This document shows, piece after piece, positions 55,835 to 64,000 of a stretch of DNA of 64,000 nucleotides. The stretch lies in contig CACIWQ010000001.1 in NCBI GenBank assembly GCA_902590395.1, positions 106,768 to 170,767 on the forward strand, written 5' to 3'. Position 1 is the first letter of the stretch. Each line of letters begins with the position of its first letter. The position numbers and the translations under genes were made by a program. The stretch is from an uncultured Pelagibacteraceae bacterium. Lineage in GTDB: Bacteria; Pseudomonadota; Alphaproteobacteria; Pelagibacterales; Pelagibacteraceae. The notes under the pieces were generated by a model. That model saw nothing but the letters and a program-made list of their open reading frames with translations. It ran no database searches and had not been told where the DNA came from.

Positions 55835-56719
55835 CTAAAACTTTCTATCAATTATAAACTCAACCGAGTCTAATAAGTCTTTAGCTTGAATGCCGTATTT
55901 TTTAATTTGTTGATCTATTTTTTTTTTAAGATTTTGTGCAAAAAGTAATGTTTTTTTGTAGCCTAATAAATTTATAAGGGTTGCCTTACCTTTCTTTTTG
56001 TCTCTTTTCGTTGGTTTCCCTACAATTGCGCTGTCGCCTTTATAGTCAATTAAATCGTCTATTATTTGAAATAACAGTCCTATGTTTACCCCGATATTTT
56101 TTAATCTTTTTCTTTTTGGAATGTTTATGCCTTTTATAATACCAATACTTTCACAACAAAAACCAAACAATTTGCCTGTTTTTTTCTTTTGCATTTCTAT
56201 AACATTTTTTTTTGAAATTTTCTTTTTTTCAAAAGTTAAATCAGAATATTGGCCACCCGCTAGACCCGAATGACCTGAATAGTTAGACAATTTCTTAATT
56301 AATTCAGTTTTTATTTTTTTTGATAACTTTAGATCGTTGCTAGATAAAATTTCAAAAGCTAGAGTTAGCAAAGAATTTCCTGCTAAAATTGCTGTAAATT
56401 CATTAAATTTTTTGTGTGTTGAAAGTTTACCTCTCCTTAAGTCGTCATTATCCATGGAGGGCAAATCATCATGTATAAGAGAATATGAATGTATACATTC
56501 GATGGCAGCTCCAACCATAATTAAATCTTTATAATTTATTTTGAATATTTTTCCGGTATTAACAACAATCGCCGATCTAAATCTCTTGCCCCCAGAAAAA
56601 ACACCATATTTCATAACTTTAACTAAATATGAATTTCCCTCTTGCTTTGAGAAAAAACTTTTTAAGTATTTGTCTGTCTTTTTTGCAATCTTGTTTAATT
56701 TAGATGAAAAATGTGACAT
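55835..56719 (-). CDS. ispA: Farnesyl/geranyl diphosphate synthase (IspA-like)
   Basis: Condenses C5 units to farnesyl diphosphate, the precursor of ubiquinone and undecaprenyl chains. The 294 residues show the bacterial FPP synthase motif HDDLPSMDNDDLRRG (with the four-residue spacing typical of short-chain enzymes), GGKRFRSAIVV, and FQIIDDLIDY. It follows xseB by 8 bases, the common xseB-ispA pairing; dxs, often third, is absent. Confidence 0.93.
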   Translation of the reverse strand: MSHFSSKLNKIAKKTDKYLKSFFSKQEGNSYLVKVMKYGVFSGGKRFRSAIVVNTGKIFKINYKDLIMVGAAIECIHSYSLIHDDLPSMDNDDLRRGKLSTHKKFNEFTAILAGNSLLTLAFEILSSNDLKLSKKIKTELIKKLSNYSGHSGLAGGQYSDLTFEKKKISKKNVIEMQKKKTGKLFGFCCESIGIIKGINIPKRKRLKNIGVNIGLLFQIIDDLIDYKGDSAIVGKPTKRDKKKGKATLINLLGYKKTLLFAQNLKKKIDQQIKKYGIQAKDLLDSVEFIIDRKF

Positions 56720-56727
56720 TTGTTTTT

Positions 56728-56967
56728 TTAGTCTTCTATTGAAAATTTTCCACTCTTGTTTATTTTAACTTTTTTAATCTCGTTAGCCTTTTTTTTAAAT
56801 TTTTCGTGAATATAGTAATTCAATTGAAGCATTCTATTGTATTTTTCCATGGAATCTTCAAGATTAGTTTCGTTGTTTTCTAGATTTGCAATTAATTCTT
56901 TTATTTCATTTTGTGCTTCTTTTATCGATTTAGCTCTTATATCAGCTGGAATATTTTTTAATTTCAT
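56728..56967 (-). CDS. xseB: Exodeoxyribonuclease VII small subunit
   Basis: Small regulatory subunit of the single-strand exonuclease. The 79 residues are almost wholly helical, with ELIANLENNETNLEDSMEKYNR matching the XseB signature in part and a lysine-rich C-terminus. Identity is supported by length, the heptad pattern and its place directly before ispA. The large subunit XseA is not in the window. Confidence 0.85.
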   Translation of the reverse strand: MKLKNIPADIRAKSIKEAQNEIKELIANLENNETNLEDSMEKYNRMLQLNYYIHEKFKKKANEIKKVKINKSGKFSIED

Positions 56968-56992
56968 AATATATCCTTATACTAATTAATTT

Positions 56993-57949
56993 ATGAAAAA
57001 TATCTATTCAAATATATATGAAGCAAATTTAACAAATTTAAAAAAGGCAAAAAAAAACATAGAAAATAATAATGTTATTGGTATGCCGACTGAAACTGTT
57101 TACGGTTTAGCTGGAAATGCATATTCTAATAAATCAGTAAAAAAAATATTTAGATTAAAAAAAAGACCAAATTTCAATCCTTTAATAATTCATTTTAGAG
57201 ATTTAAAAAAATTAAAAAATGAAGTTATATTAAACAAGGATTTTATAAGGCTTTATAAAGCTTTTTGTCCAGGTCCAATTACTTTTATATTAAATAAAAA
57301 AAAGAAGTCAAAAATTTCAAAAATGGCAATTGCAGGTAAGAAAACTATTGCCGTCAGGTTTCCTAAAAATAAAATAGCGAGAAGCTTACTAAAAATAGTA
57401 AATGTGCCTCTAGCTGCGCCTAGTGCAAATATTGCTTCAAAACTTAGCCCAACTTCAGCAGAAGATGTAGCTGATGAATTTGGTAATAAAATTAAATTTA
57501 TATTAGATGGAGGTAAGTGCCGCTTTGGATTAGAATCCACTATAATAGATTTAACAACCAAACCATCTATTTTAAGACCTGGGATTATTTCTAAAGAAAA
57601 AATTCAAAAAGCTCTTAGTAAAAAAATTAAAAACAGAAAAGGCATAAAAATAATTAAATCTCCCGGACAATTAAAATTACACTATTCTCCTGGAATACCA
57701 GTAAAAATGAATAAAAAATATCCACAAAAAAATCAAGCTTTCATTTGTTTAGGTAAAAAATTTAGAAATACAAAAAATTATTTCAACCTGAGTAAAAATG
57801 GCAGCTTGCATGAAGCCGCTAATAACTTATACAGAACTATGCGAAAAATAAAAAAAGCAAAATATAAATCGATTGCTGTCATAAAAATACCTAATAGAGG
57901 TATTGGTCAGGCTATTAACGACAGGCTTAAAAAAGCTTCAAAAAAATGA
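56993..57949 (+). CDS. tsaC: L-threonylcarbamoyladenylate synthase, Sua5 type
   Basis: Makes threonylcarbamoyl-AMP for the t6A37 tRNA modification. The 318 residues have the YrdC domain (about 15-205) with GMPTETVYGLAGNA, the KKRPNFNPLIIH segment, FCPGPITFIL, PLAAPSANIASKLSPT, and STIIDLT. A C-terminal Sua5 domain (about 215-318) follows a linker containing SPGQLKLHYSP. It is thus the long Sua5 form rather than short TsaC. Its stop overlaps the ABC ATPase start by 4 bases. Confidence 0.92.
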   Translation: MKNIYSNIYEANLTNLKKAKKNIENNNVIGMPTETVYGLAGNAYSNKSVKKIFRLKKRPNFNPLIIHFRDLKKLKNEVILNKDFIRLYKAFCPGPITFILNKKKKSKISKMAIAGKKTIAVRFPKNKIARSLLKIVNVPLAAPSANIASKLSPTSAEDVADEFGNKIKFILDGGKCRFGLESTIIDLTTKPSILRPGIISKEKIQKALSKKIKNRKGIKIIKSPGQLKLHYSPGIPVKMNKKYPQKNQAFICLGKKFRNTKNYFNLSKNGSLHEAANNLYRTMRKIKKAKYKSIAVIKIPNRGIGQAINDRLKKASKK

Positions 57950-58659
57950 TCGAAGTTAATAATTTAACAAAAATGTTTGGTAATACTTTAGCCGTTGAAA
58001 ATATAAATTTCAAAATTAATAAAAGTAAAATAGTTGGGCTTCTTGGGCCAAATGGCTGTGGTAAATCTACTACCATTGGAATGTTATTAGGTCTAATAAA
58101 ACCTAGCACTGGGAGTGTTGTTATAGATGGCAAAAATATTGAAAAAAATAGAACAAATTTATTAAAAAAAATGAACTTTATATCTCCATATATTGAACTT
58201 CCAAAAAAGCTTACGGTAGAAGAAAATCTGAAGGTTTATGGAAGATTGTACGGTGTAAATAATCTACAGAATAAAATTGATGATTTGATGGAAAAATTAA
58301 ATTTGAAAGATTTTCGATCCAGAAAAACTGGCGAGCTGTCTTCTGGTCAAAAAAATAGAGTGTCTTTAGCAAAGGCTTTGGTTAACGAACCTGAAATACT
58401 TCTTTTGGACGAGCCAACTGCTAGCCTAGATCCAGATGTTGGCGATTACATTAGAGCTTATATTGAAGAATACGCATCTAATAAAAAGGCAACAATTTTA
58501 CTAGCCTCACACAATATGGATGAGGTTGAAAGATTGTGCCACGAAGTCATGATGATGAAAAACGGTAAAATTATTGATAAAGGAAAAAGTATAGATTTAA
58601 TTAATAAACATGGAAGAAAAAATTTAGAAGAAGTGTTTCTAAAAATAGTTAGAGGATAG
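57946..58659 (+). CDS. ABC transporter ATP-binding protein (ABC-2 type export)
   Basis: Energises export by the adjacent permease. The 237 residues have Walker A GPNGCGKST at 34-42, a Q-loop-region ISPYIELP, signature LSSGQKNRVSLAKAL, Walker B EILLLDEPT and the switch histidine in ASHNMDEVER. The overlap with tsaC (4 bases) and 1-base gap to the permease indicate one transcript. The exported substrate is unknown; DrrA/NodI-type ATPases are the closest comparison. Confidence 0.9.
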   Translation: MIEVNNLTKMFGNTLAVENINFKINKSKIVGLLGPNGCGKSTTIGMLLGLIKPSTGSVVIDGKNIEKNRTNLLKKMNFISPYIELPKKLTVEENLKVYGRLYGVNNLQNKIDDLMEKLNLKDFRSRKTGELSSGQKNRVSLAKALVNEPEILLLDEPTASLDPDVGDYIRAYIEEYASNKKATILLASHNMDEVERLCHEVMMMKNGKIIDKGKSIDLINKHGRKNLEEVFLKIVRG

Positions 58660-58660
58660 T

Positions 58661-59452
58661 ATGAAATTTCATAGAATGTACGCTTTATTTTTACGTCATA
58701 TGTATTTAATTAGAAGTTCAGTTCCAAGGATCCTGGATTTAATCTATTGGCCCACGATTCAAATAGTTCTTTGGGGATTTATTTCAAAATTTTTCACATT
58801 ATATAGTGACTACTACAGTCATACTGTCGGAATCATTTTAAGCGCTGCTATACTTTACGATTTTTTATTCAGGTCAAGTATTAGCTTTAATATGCTTTTT
58901 CTCGAAGAAATTTGGAGCAGAAATTTTACTAATTTATTTGTAGCTCCTTTAAGAGTGAGTGAAATAATTACAGCACTTACAGTAACCGCTTTATTTAGAA
59001 CATTAATAGGAATAATTCCGGCAATTTTAATTGCCGCTCCTTTTTTTGGTGTAAATTTGTTCATTTTGGGTCCTTCGCTAATCTTACTTTTTTTAAGTTT
59101 ATATTTTTTTGGAATAACTTTAGGTTTATTGGTTACATCTGGCCTTCTTAGATATGGTCCTGCTTTTGAAAATATAGCTTGGTCATCGCTCTTTCTTTTG
59201 GCTCCATTAGGTTGTGTCTATTATCCTCTTTCAATTTTACCTGATTGGTTGCAGGTATTAGCTAAAGCCCTACCTTTGGTTTATATATTTGAAGAAGTCA
59301 GATCTATTCTATTAAACAATGTTGTGAATTACGCTAATATAATATCAGCGTTAAAATTAAATTTACTTTATTTTGCTTCTGCTGTTTTTATATTTTATTT
59401 AGCTTTTTATGGAGCAAGAAAAAAGGGAACTCTCATAAATATGGGAGAATAA
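58661..59452 (+). CDS. ABC-2 type transporter permease
   Basis: Inner-membrane export partner of the preceding ATPase. The 263 residues have about six hydrophobic segments (roughly 25-50, 58-80, 105-130, 140-160, 170-190, 235-253) and the ABC-2 signature near LAPLGCVYYPLSILPDWLQ in part, followed by LAKALPLVYIFE. It lies 1 base after the ATPase gene and 6 before a glycosyltransferase gene, so a glycan or glycolipid cargo is conceivable. Confidence 0.88.
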   Translation: MKFHRMYALFLRHMYLIRSSVPRILDLIYWPTIQIVLWGFISKFFTLYSDYYSHTVGIILSAAILYDFLFRSSISFNMLFLEEIWSRNFTNLFVAPLRVSEIITALTVTALFRTLIGIIPAILIAAPFFGVNLFILGPSLILLFLSLYFFGITLGLLVTSGLLRYGPAFENIAWSSLFLLAPLGCVYYPLSILPDWLQVLAKALPLVYIFEEVRSILLNNVVNYANIISALKLNLLYFASAVFIFYLAFYGARKKGTLINMGE

Positions 59453-59458
59453 TTATAA

Positions 59459-60274
59459 ATGAAATTATATGATTGCTGCATGTATTTTGACGAAGATCTC
59501 ATACTAGATCTTAGACTAAATACTTTAAATGATTATGTAGATGAATTCATCATAGCAGAAGGTACGAGAGACCATGCTGGGAACAAAAAAAAATTAAATT
59601 TTGATTATAAAAATTTTCCTAAATTTAAAAATAAAATTAAATATTTAATAGTTGATGATATTCCAATAAGCGTAAAATCGAAAAAAAAAAATTGGACACC
59701 AAATCATTGGCGTGATCAACATCAAAGAAATTCATTAGCAAAGGGATTTGGTCAATGTAACGATAATGATTTGATAATGATTTCAGATATTGATGAAATT
59801 CCTAATCCAAATAAAATATCAGAATTTAAAGTTGAAAATAAATATGCATGTTTTATACAGAAAAATTTTCAATCAAAACTTAATCTGCTAAATGTTACCG
59901 ATAAACATTGGATGGGTACAAAAATTTGTCAAAAAAAATATTTAAAATCTCCACAGTGGCTAAGAAATATTAAAACCAAAAAAAGACCTTTTTGGAAGTT
60001 TTATAAACCGAAAGAACCGCAGTTAATTTTTGACGGCGGTTGGCATTTCAGTTTTTTAAAAAAACCAAAAGAAATTTCAAATAAAATAAAGGTTTATTCA
60101 CATCAAGAATACTTTAAAGAAGAATTTATTGATGAAAAAAAAATAGCAAATAGAATAAAAAATAATCAAGATTTATTTGATAGAAATTTCCAATATAAAA
60201 GAATTGCAATAGATGAAACTTTTCCTAAATATGTTATCGACAACCAAGGAATGTTTAAAGAATGGATAATTTAA
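59459..60274 (+). CDS. Family 17 glycosyltransferase
   Basis: Related to eukaryotic MGAT3-type N-acetylglucosaminyltransferases; the bacterial and viral members are largely uncharacterised. The 271 residues start with the GT17 pattern YDCCMYFDEDLILDLRLN, continue with FIIAEGTRDHAG, and have the DxD-type SDIDEIPNP at 109-117 and GGWHFSFL near residue 196. No membrane segment or signal is seen, so it acts in the cytoplasm. It lies 6 bases after the ABC-2 permease and ends 1 base before a convergent tRNA-Arg. Confidence 0.85.
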   Translation: MKLYDCCMYFDEDLILDLRLNTLNDYVDEFIIAEGTRDHAGNKKKLNFDYKNFPKFKNKIKYLIVDDIPISVKSKKKNWTPNHWRDQHQRNSLAKGFGQCNDNDLIMISDIDEIPNPNKISEFKVENKYACFIQKNFQSKLNLLNVTDKHWMGTKICQKKYLKSPQWLRNIKTKKRPFWKFYKPKEPQLIFDGGWHFSFLKKPKEISNKIKVYSHQEYFKEEFIDEKKIANRIKNNQDLFDRNFQYKRIAIDETFPKYVIDNQGMFKEWII

Positions 60275-60275
60275 T

Positions 60276-60352
60276 TGGCGCGCCCGGAAGGAGTTGAACC
60301 CTCAACCTTCTGGTCCGAAGCCAGACGCTCTATCCAATTGAGCTACGAGCGC
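60276..60352 (-). tRNA. tRNA-Arg(TCG)
   Basis: On the minus strand, 77 bases: acceptor GCGCTCG pairs with CGGGCGC (one G-U), D-arm AGCTCAATTGGATAGAGC, anticodon stem TCTGG/CCAGA with loop CTTCGGA (anticodon TCG), T-arm GAGGGTTCAACTCCTTC, discriminator G and encoded CCA. It reads CGA and probably other CGN arginine codons. It ends 1 base from the convergent GT17 stop. Confidence 0.95.
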
Positions 60353-60388
60353 TTTAGATCTTTGCTTATACATTATATAGAATAATTT

Positions 60389-61372
60389 ATGGAAAAAAAA
60401 ATAATTAATGTAACTGTTTCAAAAGATTATCAGGATCATCGTATAGATAAATTTTTGCAGCAACAATTGAGCAAATTAAGCAGAACCAGAATCCAAAATT
60501 TAATCAATGAAGGATATGTTAAATTGAACAATTGCTTGATTCTTGAATCTTCTAAAAAGATTAAAGAAAATGACATGATTGAAATAAATTTTCCAGCTCC
60601 AAAAGAAACTTTTATTAAACCACAAAAAATGAATTTAAATATATTGTACGATGATAAAGATATAATAGTTATTAACAAATCGCCGGGTTCAGTAGTTCAT
60701 CCAGGTGCTGGAAATTTTGAAAATACTATAGTTAATGGTTTATTGTATATGTACAAAAATAGACTTTCTAGTATTGGGGGCAAGCTGAGGCCAGGTATAG
60801 TCCATAGAATTGATAAAGATACCAGTGGTGTAATAGTTGTAGCAAAAAATGATATTGCCCATATAAATTTATCAAAACAATTTTCAGAACATTCAATTAA
60901 AAGAACTTATGAGGCTTTAGTTTGGGGAATGCCAAAACCTAAAAATGGAAAGATCGATGAAAAAATTTCTAGAAGTATAAAAAATAGACAACTAATGGCA
61001 GTTAGAAAAGACAAAGGGAAAAGAGCAGTTACAAATTATAAAACTTTAGAAGTTTTTCAAAATATAAATTTGCCAAAGATAAGTCTCTTGGAATGTTCAT
61101 TAGAAACAGGGAGAACTCACCAAATAAGAGTACATATGAATTTTAAAGGCAACCCTATTTTGGGAGATAAATCTTACGGAAAATCGAAAAGAAAATTTAA
61201 AAAAATTGACATAGAAGTTGAAAAGAAAATAAATAATTTTAATAGACAAGCCTTACATGCCAAAAATTTGGGTTTTATACACCCCGGTACAAAAAAAGAA
61301 ATTTTCTTCGAAGCTGAAAGACCAAAAGATTTTGATAAACTAGTTAAAAGTCTTAGAAAAGCTAGCTTTTAG
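60389..61372 (+). CDS. rluD: 23S rRNA pseudouridine synthase, RluD type
   Basis: Makes pseudouridines in helix 69 of 23S rRNA (1911/1915/1917). The 327 residues have an N-terminal S4 RNA-binding domain (RIDKFLQQQL, SRTRIQNLINEGYVKLN) and the catalytic RluA domain with PGIVHRIDKDTSG carrying the catalytic aspartate, and the ETGRTHQIRVH motif. RluC is the alternative paralogue; the S4 domain and the position just before rpoH favour RluD. Confidence 0.92.
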   Translation: MEKKIINVTVSKDYQDHRIDKFLQQQLSKLSRTRIQNLINEGYVKLNNCLILESSKKIKENDMIEINFPAPKETFIKPQKMNLNILYDDKDIIVINKSPGSVVHPGAGNFENTIVNGLLYMYKNRLSSIGGKLRPGIVHRIDKDTSGVIVVAKNDIAHINLSKQFSEHSIKRTYEALVWGMPKPKNGKIDEKISRSIKNRQLMAVRKDKGKRAVTNYKTLEVFQNINLPKISLLECSLETGRTHQIRVHMNFKGNPILGDKSYGKSKRKFKKIDIEVEKKINNFNRQALHAKNLGFIHPGTKKEIFFEAERPKDFDKLVKSLRKASF

Positions 61373-61418
61373 CTACCTTGTATTTGCCTTAATTTAATAA
61401 TACATATCCCTTGAAATA

Positions 61419-62318
61419 ATGAATACAAAGACTGCTAACATAAATTTACCATCAATAGCTGCAGAGGGCAGTCTTACAAGCTATCTTGCTCAGATTAAAA
61501 AATTTCCCATGCTAACAAGTGAAGAAGAGTACATGCTTGCAAGAAGCTGGCGAGAAAGAGGAGATTTAAAATCTGCACAAAAATTAGTTACTAGTCATTT
61601 AAGATTAGTTGCAAAAATTGCGATGGGTTATAGGGGATATGGATTACCAGTAAGCGAATTGGTTTCAGAAGGTAACATAGGTTTGATGCAAGCAGTAAAA
61701 AAATTTGATCCGGAAAAAGGTTTCCGTTTAGCTACTTATGCAATGTGGTGGATAAAAGCTTCTATGCAGGAATATATTTTAAGATCTTGGAGCTTAGTAA
61801 AAATGGGAACAACTAGTGCACAGAAAAAACTTTTTTTTAATTTAAAAAAAATTAAAAATCAGTTATCTGCAGCAAATACTGGAGATTTAGATCCTGAACA
61901 TGTAAATGAAATATCCAAAAGATTAAATGTTAAAAAAGAAGAAGTTATTTCAATGAATAGAAGGCTTCATGGAAAAGAAAAATCTTTAAATGCTCCAATA
62001 AAAGATGAAGACGGATCTGAATGGCAAGATTGGATAGTAGATGACAGTCTTGATCAAGAACTTAAACTATCTAAAACTCAAGAATACAATGAAAGAAAGA
62101 AATTAATGGACAATTCTATGAGTATTTTAAATCAAAGAGAAAAAGATATATTAGTTGCTCGTAGACTTTCAGAAAACGCTTCTACACTTGAAGACTTAAG
62201 TAAAAAATATAAAATTAGCAGAGAGAGAATAAGACAAATTGAAACTAAAGCTTTTGAAAAATTACAAAAAGCAATGCTTAATGCTGCTAAATCGAATAAT
62301 TTACTTCCTAAAAACTAA
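61419..62318 (+). CDS. rpoH: RNA polymerase sigma factor RpoH (sigma-32)
   Basis: Heat-shock sigma factor. The 299 residues show region 2 (SEGNIGLMQAVKKFDPEKG, TYAMWWIKASMQEYI), the diagnostic RpoH box QKKLFFNL at 135-142, and region 4 with the helix-turn-helix TLEDLSKKYKISRERIRQIE in part. It lies 46 bases after rluD, the rluD-rpoH order common in alphaproteobacteria. It ends 1 base before convergent purA. No clear temperature-sensing mRNA structure was evident to me. Confidence 0.96.
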   Translation: MNTKTANINLPSIAAEGSLTSYLAQIKKFPMLTSEEEYMLARSWRERGDLKSAQKLVTSHLRLVAKIAMGYRGYGLPVSELVSEGNIGLMQAVKKFDPEKGFRLATYAMWWIKASMQEYILRSWSLVKMGTTSAQKKLFFNLKKIKNQLSAANTGDLDPEHVNEISKRLNVKKEEVISMNRRLHGKEKSLNAPIKDEDGSEWQDWIVDDSLDQELKLSKTQEYNERKKLMDNSMSILNQREKDILVARRLSENASTLEDLSKKYKISRERIRQIETKAFEKLQKAMLNAAKSNNLLPKN

Positions 62319-62319
62319 T

Positions 62320-63612
62320 TTACTTTTTTAAAGGATTTTCTAAAAGTATTGTATCTTCCCTTTTTGGGCTGGTTGAAATACTAGATATTTTTACACCGCA
62401 ATATCTCTTTATAAAACTAACGTATTTTTTGGCATTTTCTGGAAGGTCCTTCCATTTTTTTATTCCTTTTGTTGTCTTCATCCATCCATTAAACCTTTTA
62501 TAAATTGGTCTTACTCTAAATTGATCTTTTAAAGCACTTGGCAGATAATCTATTTTTTTTCTTCCTAGCTTGTAACCAACGCACACATATATATCTTTGA
62601 TTTGGTCTAAAACATCAATTTTTGTAAGAGCAATTCCATTTATTCCAGATATAAAACAAGACTGCTTAACTAGCACAGCATCAAACCAACCGCACCTTCT
62701 TTTTCGATTAGTGACAGTGCCAAATTCTTTGCCTCTTATTCCAATTTTGTTTCCAATTTCATTTTTTAACTCTGTTGGAAATGGGCCCTCTCCAACTCTA
62801 GTCGTGTAAGCTTTAACTATACCAAGAACATAATTTATTGTACCAGGTCCACATCCTGTACCTGCGAAAGCTGATCCCGCAACAGTATTTGAAGAAGTCA
62901 CAAATGGATAGGTGCCATGATCAATATCCAAAAGAATACCTTGAGCACCTTCAAAAAGTAATTTTTTTCTTTTTTTTTTAAATTCTTCTATTTTTTTCCA
63001 AACTGGTTTTGAATATTTAAGAATATTTTTAGAAATTTTTTCTAGATCTCTAATAATTTTTTTTTTATCTATTTTTTTTTTTCCTAAACTTTTTCTTATG
63101 GAGTTATGATGAAACAACAACATATCTATTCTTTTTGACAAATTATCCTTATTAGCAAGATCCATCACTCTAATTGCCCTTCTCCCTACTTTATCTTCGT
63201 AAGCTGGTCCTATTCCCCGTCTTGTTGTTCCTATTTTATCCGTATTTTTTGAATCTTCTCTTATTCCATCCAATTCCTTGTGCAAAGGTAAAATTAAAGT
63301 TGCGTTTTCGGCTATGTATAAATTTTTATTTGTGATTTTTATGCCCTGTTTTTCTAGTTGCTTAATTTCATCTAATAAAGCCCAAGGGTCTATAACTACG
63401 CCATTACCAATAATAGAAATTTTATTTTTTCTAACTATTCCTGAGGGTAGTAACTTTAATTTATAAGTAACATTATTTACTACAAGGGTGTGGCCAGCAT
63501 TATGACCACCTTGAAATCTTATTACCACATCGGCTTTTTCTGAAAGCCAATCAACTATTTTACCTTTTCCTTCATCTCCCCACTGAGAGCCTATAACTGC
63601 TACATTAGACAT
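62320..63612 (-). CDS. purA: Adenylosuccinate synthetase
   Basis: Joins IMP and aspartate with GTP to form adenylosuccinate on the way to AMP. The 430 residues begin with [20 protein letters not shown] and include [24 protein letters not shown], the [20 protein letters not shown] region, and CGWFDAVLV. All signatures are intact. Its ATG overlaps the thiD stop by 8 bases, so the two genes may be co-translated. Confidence 0.97.
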   Translation of the reverse strand: MSNVAVIGSQWGDEGKGKIVDWLSEKADVVIRFQGGHNAGHTLVVNNVTYKLKLLPSGIVRKNKISIIGNGVVIDPWALLDEIKQLEKQGIKITNKNLYIAENATLILPLHKELDGIREDSKNTDKIGTTRRGIGPAYEDKVGRRAIRVMDLANKDNLSKRIDMLLFHHNSIRKSLGKKKIDKKKIIRDLEKISKNILKYSKPVWKKIEEFKKKRKKLLFEGAQGILLDIDHGTYPFVTSSNTVAGSAFAGTGCGPGTINYVLGIVKAYTTRVGEGPFPTELKNEIGNKIGIRGKEFGTVTNRKRRCGWFDAVLVKQSCFISGINGIALTKIDVLDQIKDIYVCVGYKLGRKKIDYLPSALKDQFRVRPIYKRFNGWMKTTKGIKKWKDLPENAKKYVSFIKRYCGVKISSISTSPKREDTILLENPLKK

Positions 63613-64000
63613 GATTATTTTTTAAATTAAATGAAACCAAATGATTTAATGGTCCAAAACCTTTTCCATAACCTGGAGCTGACAACATAGCTTTGTCAAC
63701 ATATTTTAAAGATGTTTTGCATGATTTAAATATATTTTTTTTTTGTGATAAGCATGTAGCTAAAGCAGAAGATAATGTACAACCAGTTCCGTGTGAATTT
63801 TTAGTACTTATTTTTCTCTTAGAAAAAATTTTTATTCCTTTTTTTGTAACTAAAATATCAAAAATCATTTTTTTTTTTAGATGACCGCCTTTTAATAGCA
63901 CATTTTTTGCTCCCATGTTGAAAATTTTGTTTGCTGCATCAATCATGTCTTCTTTATTTGAAATAGAACTATTTGTTAACACTTCAGCTTCAGGAATATT
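63605..64000 (-). CDS. thiD: Hydroxymethylpyrimidine/phosphomethylpyrimidine kinase, 3' part
   Basis: Phosphorylates the thiamine pyrimidine moiety. Only the C-terminal 131 residues are in the window; the frame stays open to base 64000. It begins inside the ThiD motif [10 protein letters not shown] and continues with [14 protein letters not shown] and the catalytic/anion-hole motif [12 protein letters not shown]. The GTG at 63982 is only a codon inside the gene, not a start. SAR11-type bacteria often lack thiC and take up HMP, so thiD retention is expected. Confidence 0.93.
   Translation of the reverse strand, partial: NIPEAEVLTNSSISNKEDMIDAANKIFNMGAKNVLLKGGHLKKKMIFDILVTKKGIKIFSKRKISTKNSHGTGCTLSSALATCLSQKKNIFKSCKTSLKYVDKAMLSAPGYGKGFGPLNHLVSFNLKNNHV

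Noticed and set aside
61405-61418. CTTGAA just before rpoH as a heat-shock promoter box
   Set aside because: It lies too close to the start codon and has no matching sigma-32 -10 element at the right distance.

Overview
The window looks like a stretch of chromosome from a streamlined, very AT-rich alphaproteobacterium, most likely a marine Pelagibacterales (SAR11)-type lineage or a close analogue. This is inferred from low GC, nearly gap-free coding, alphaproteobacterial gene sets (lptF-lptG-lptD-surA-pdxA-ksgA; fabD-fabG-acpP; rpsF-rpsR-rplI-dnaB; recA beside alaS beside icd; ppdK-glyS-glyQ), a one-cysteine alphaproteobacterial DksA, and a perfect alphaproteobacterial-type SOS box (GAAC-N7-GAAC) before umuDC. 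No rRNA, CRISPR array, insertion sequence, prophage or integrase is visible. No gene-free stretch exceeds 300 bases; the longest, about 200 bases before umuD, holds the SOS control region.

Layout. 1-8.4 kb: the 5' part of pepA (minus, leaving the window at base 1), then an outer-membrane biogenesis operon (lptF, lptG, lptD, surA) running into pdxA and ksgA. 8.4-11.1 kb: minus-strand fabD-fabG-acpP-gmk. 11.2-18.3 kb: ribosomal proteins S6, S18 and L9, dnaB, an RND/MMPL exporter, cvpA and purF. 18.3-23.6 kb: a minus-strand run psd-pssA-rlmE-TPR protein-panB-YfgM-like-bamB. 23.7-31.5 kb: icd, then alaS, recA, a TolC-type channel, a glycerate-kinase-like protein and a GFA-family protein. 31.6-35.6 kb: the most accessory-looking part, with umuDC and a pair of envelope glycosyltransferases. 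35.6-42.3 kb: dksA, a ferredoxin/ferredoxin-reductase/GST operon, propionyl-CoA synthetase with a periplasmic hydrolase, and a dihydroorotase-like gene. 42.4-46.5 kb: ygfZ, an amino-acid exporter beside tRNA-Leu(GAG), nadA-nadC and a Lon-N protein. 46.5-57 kb: ppdK-glyS-glyQ-sppA, a long-chain prenyl synthase, pdxH, aroC, ispA and xseB. 57-64 kb: tsaC, an ABC-2 exporter, a GT17 glycosyltransferase, tRNA-Arg(TCG), rluD, rpoH, purA and the 3' part of thiD.

How it works together. Most of the window is core metabolism: LPS and outer-membrane assembly, phospholipid head groups, fatty acids, isoprenoids, NAD, vitamin B6, purine and pyrimidine steps, translation and replication. I found no obviously new defence, toxin or secretion system. 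The features worth a second look are architectural (all twelve convergent junctions are closed to 15 bases or less, several through shared stop codons), regulatory (SOS boxes at umuDC and probably recA), and small departures from family norms (DHOase Gln for a metal His, PurF without the Fe-S ligands, LptD with three cysteines, a tRNA gene ending 7 nt before a start codon).
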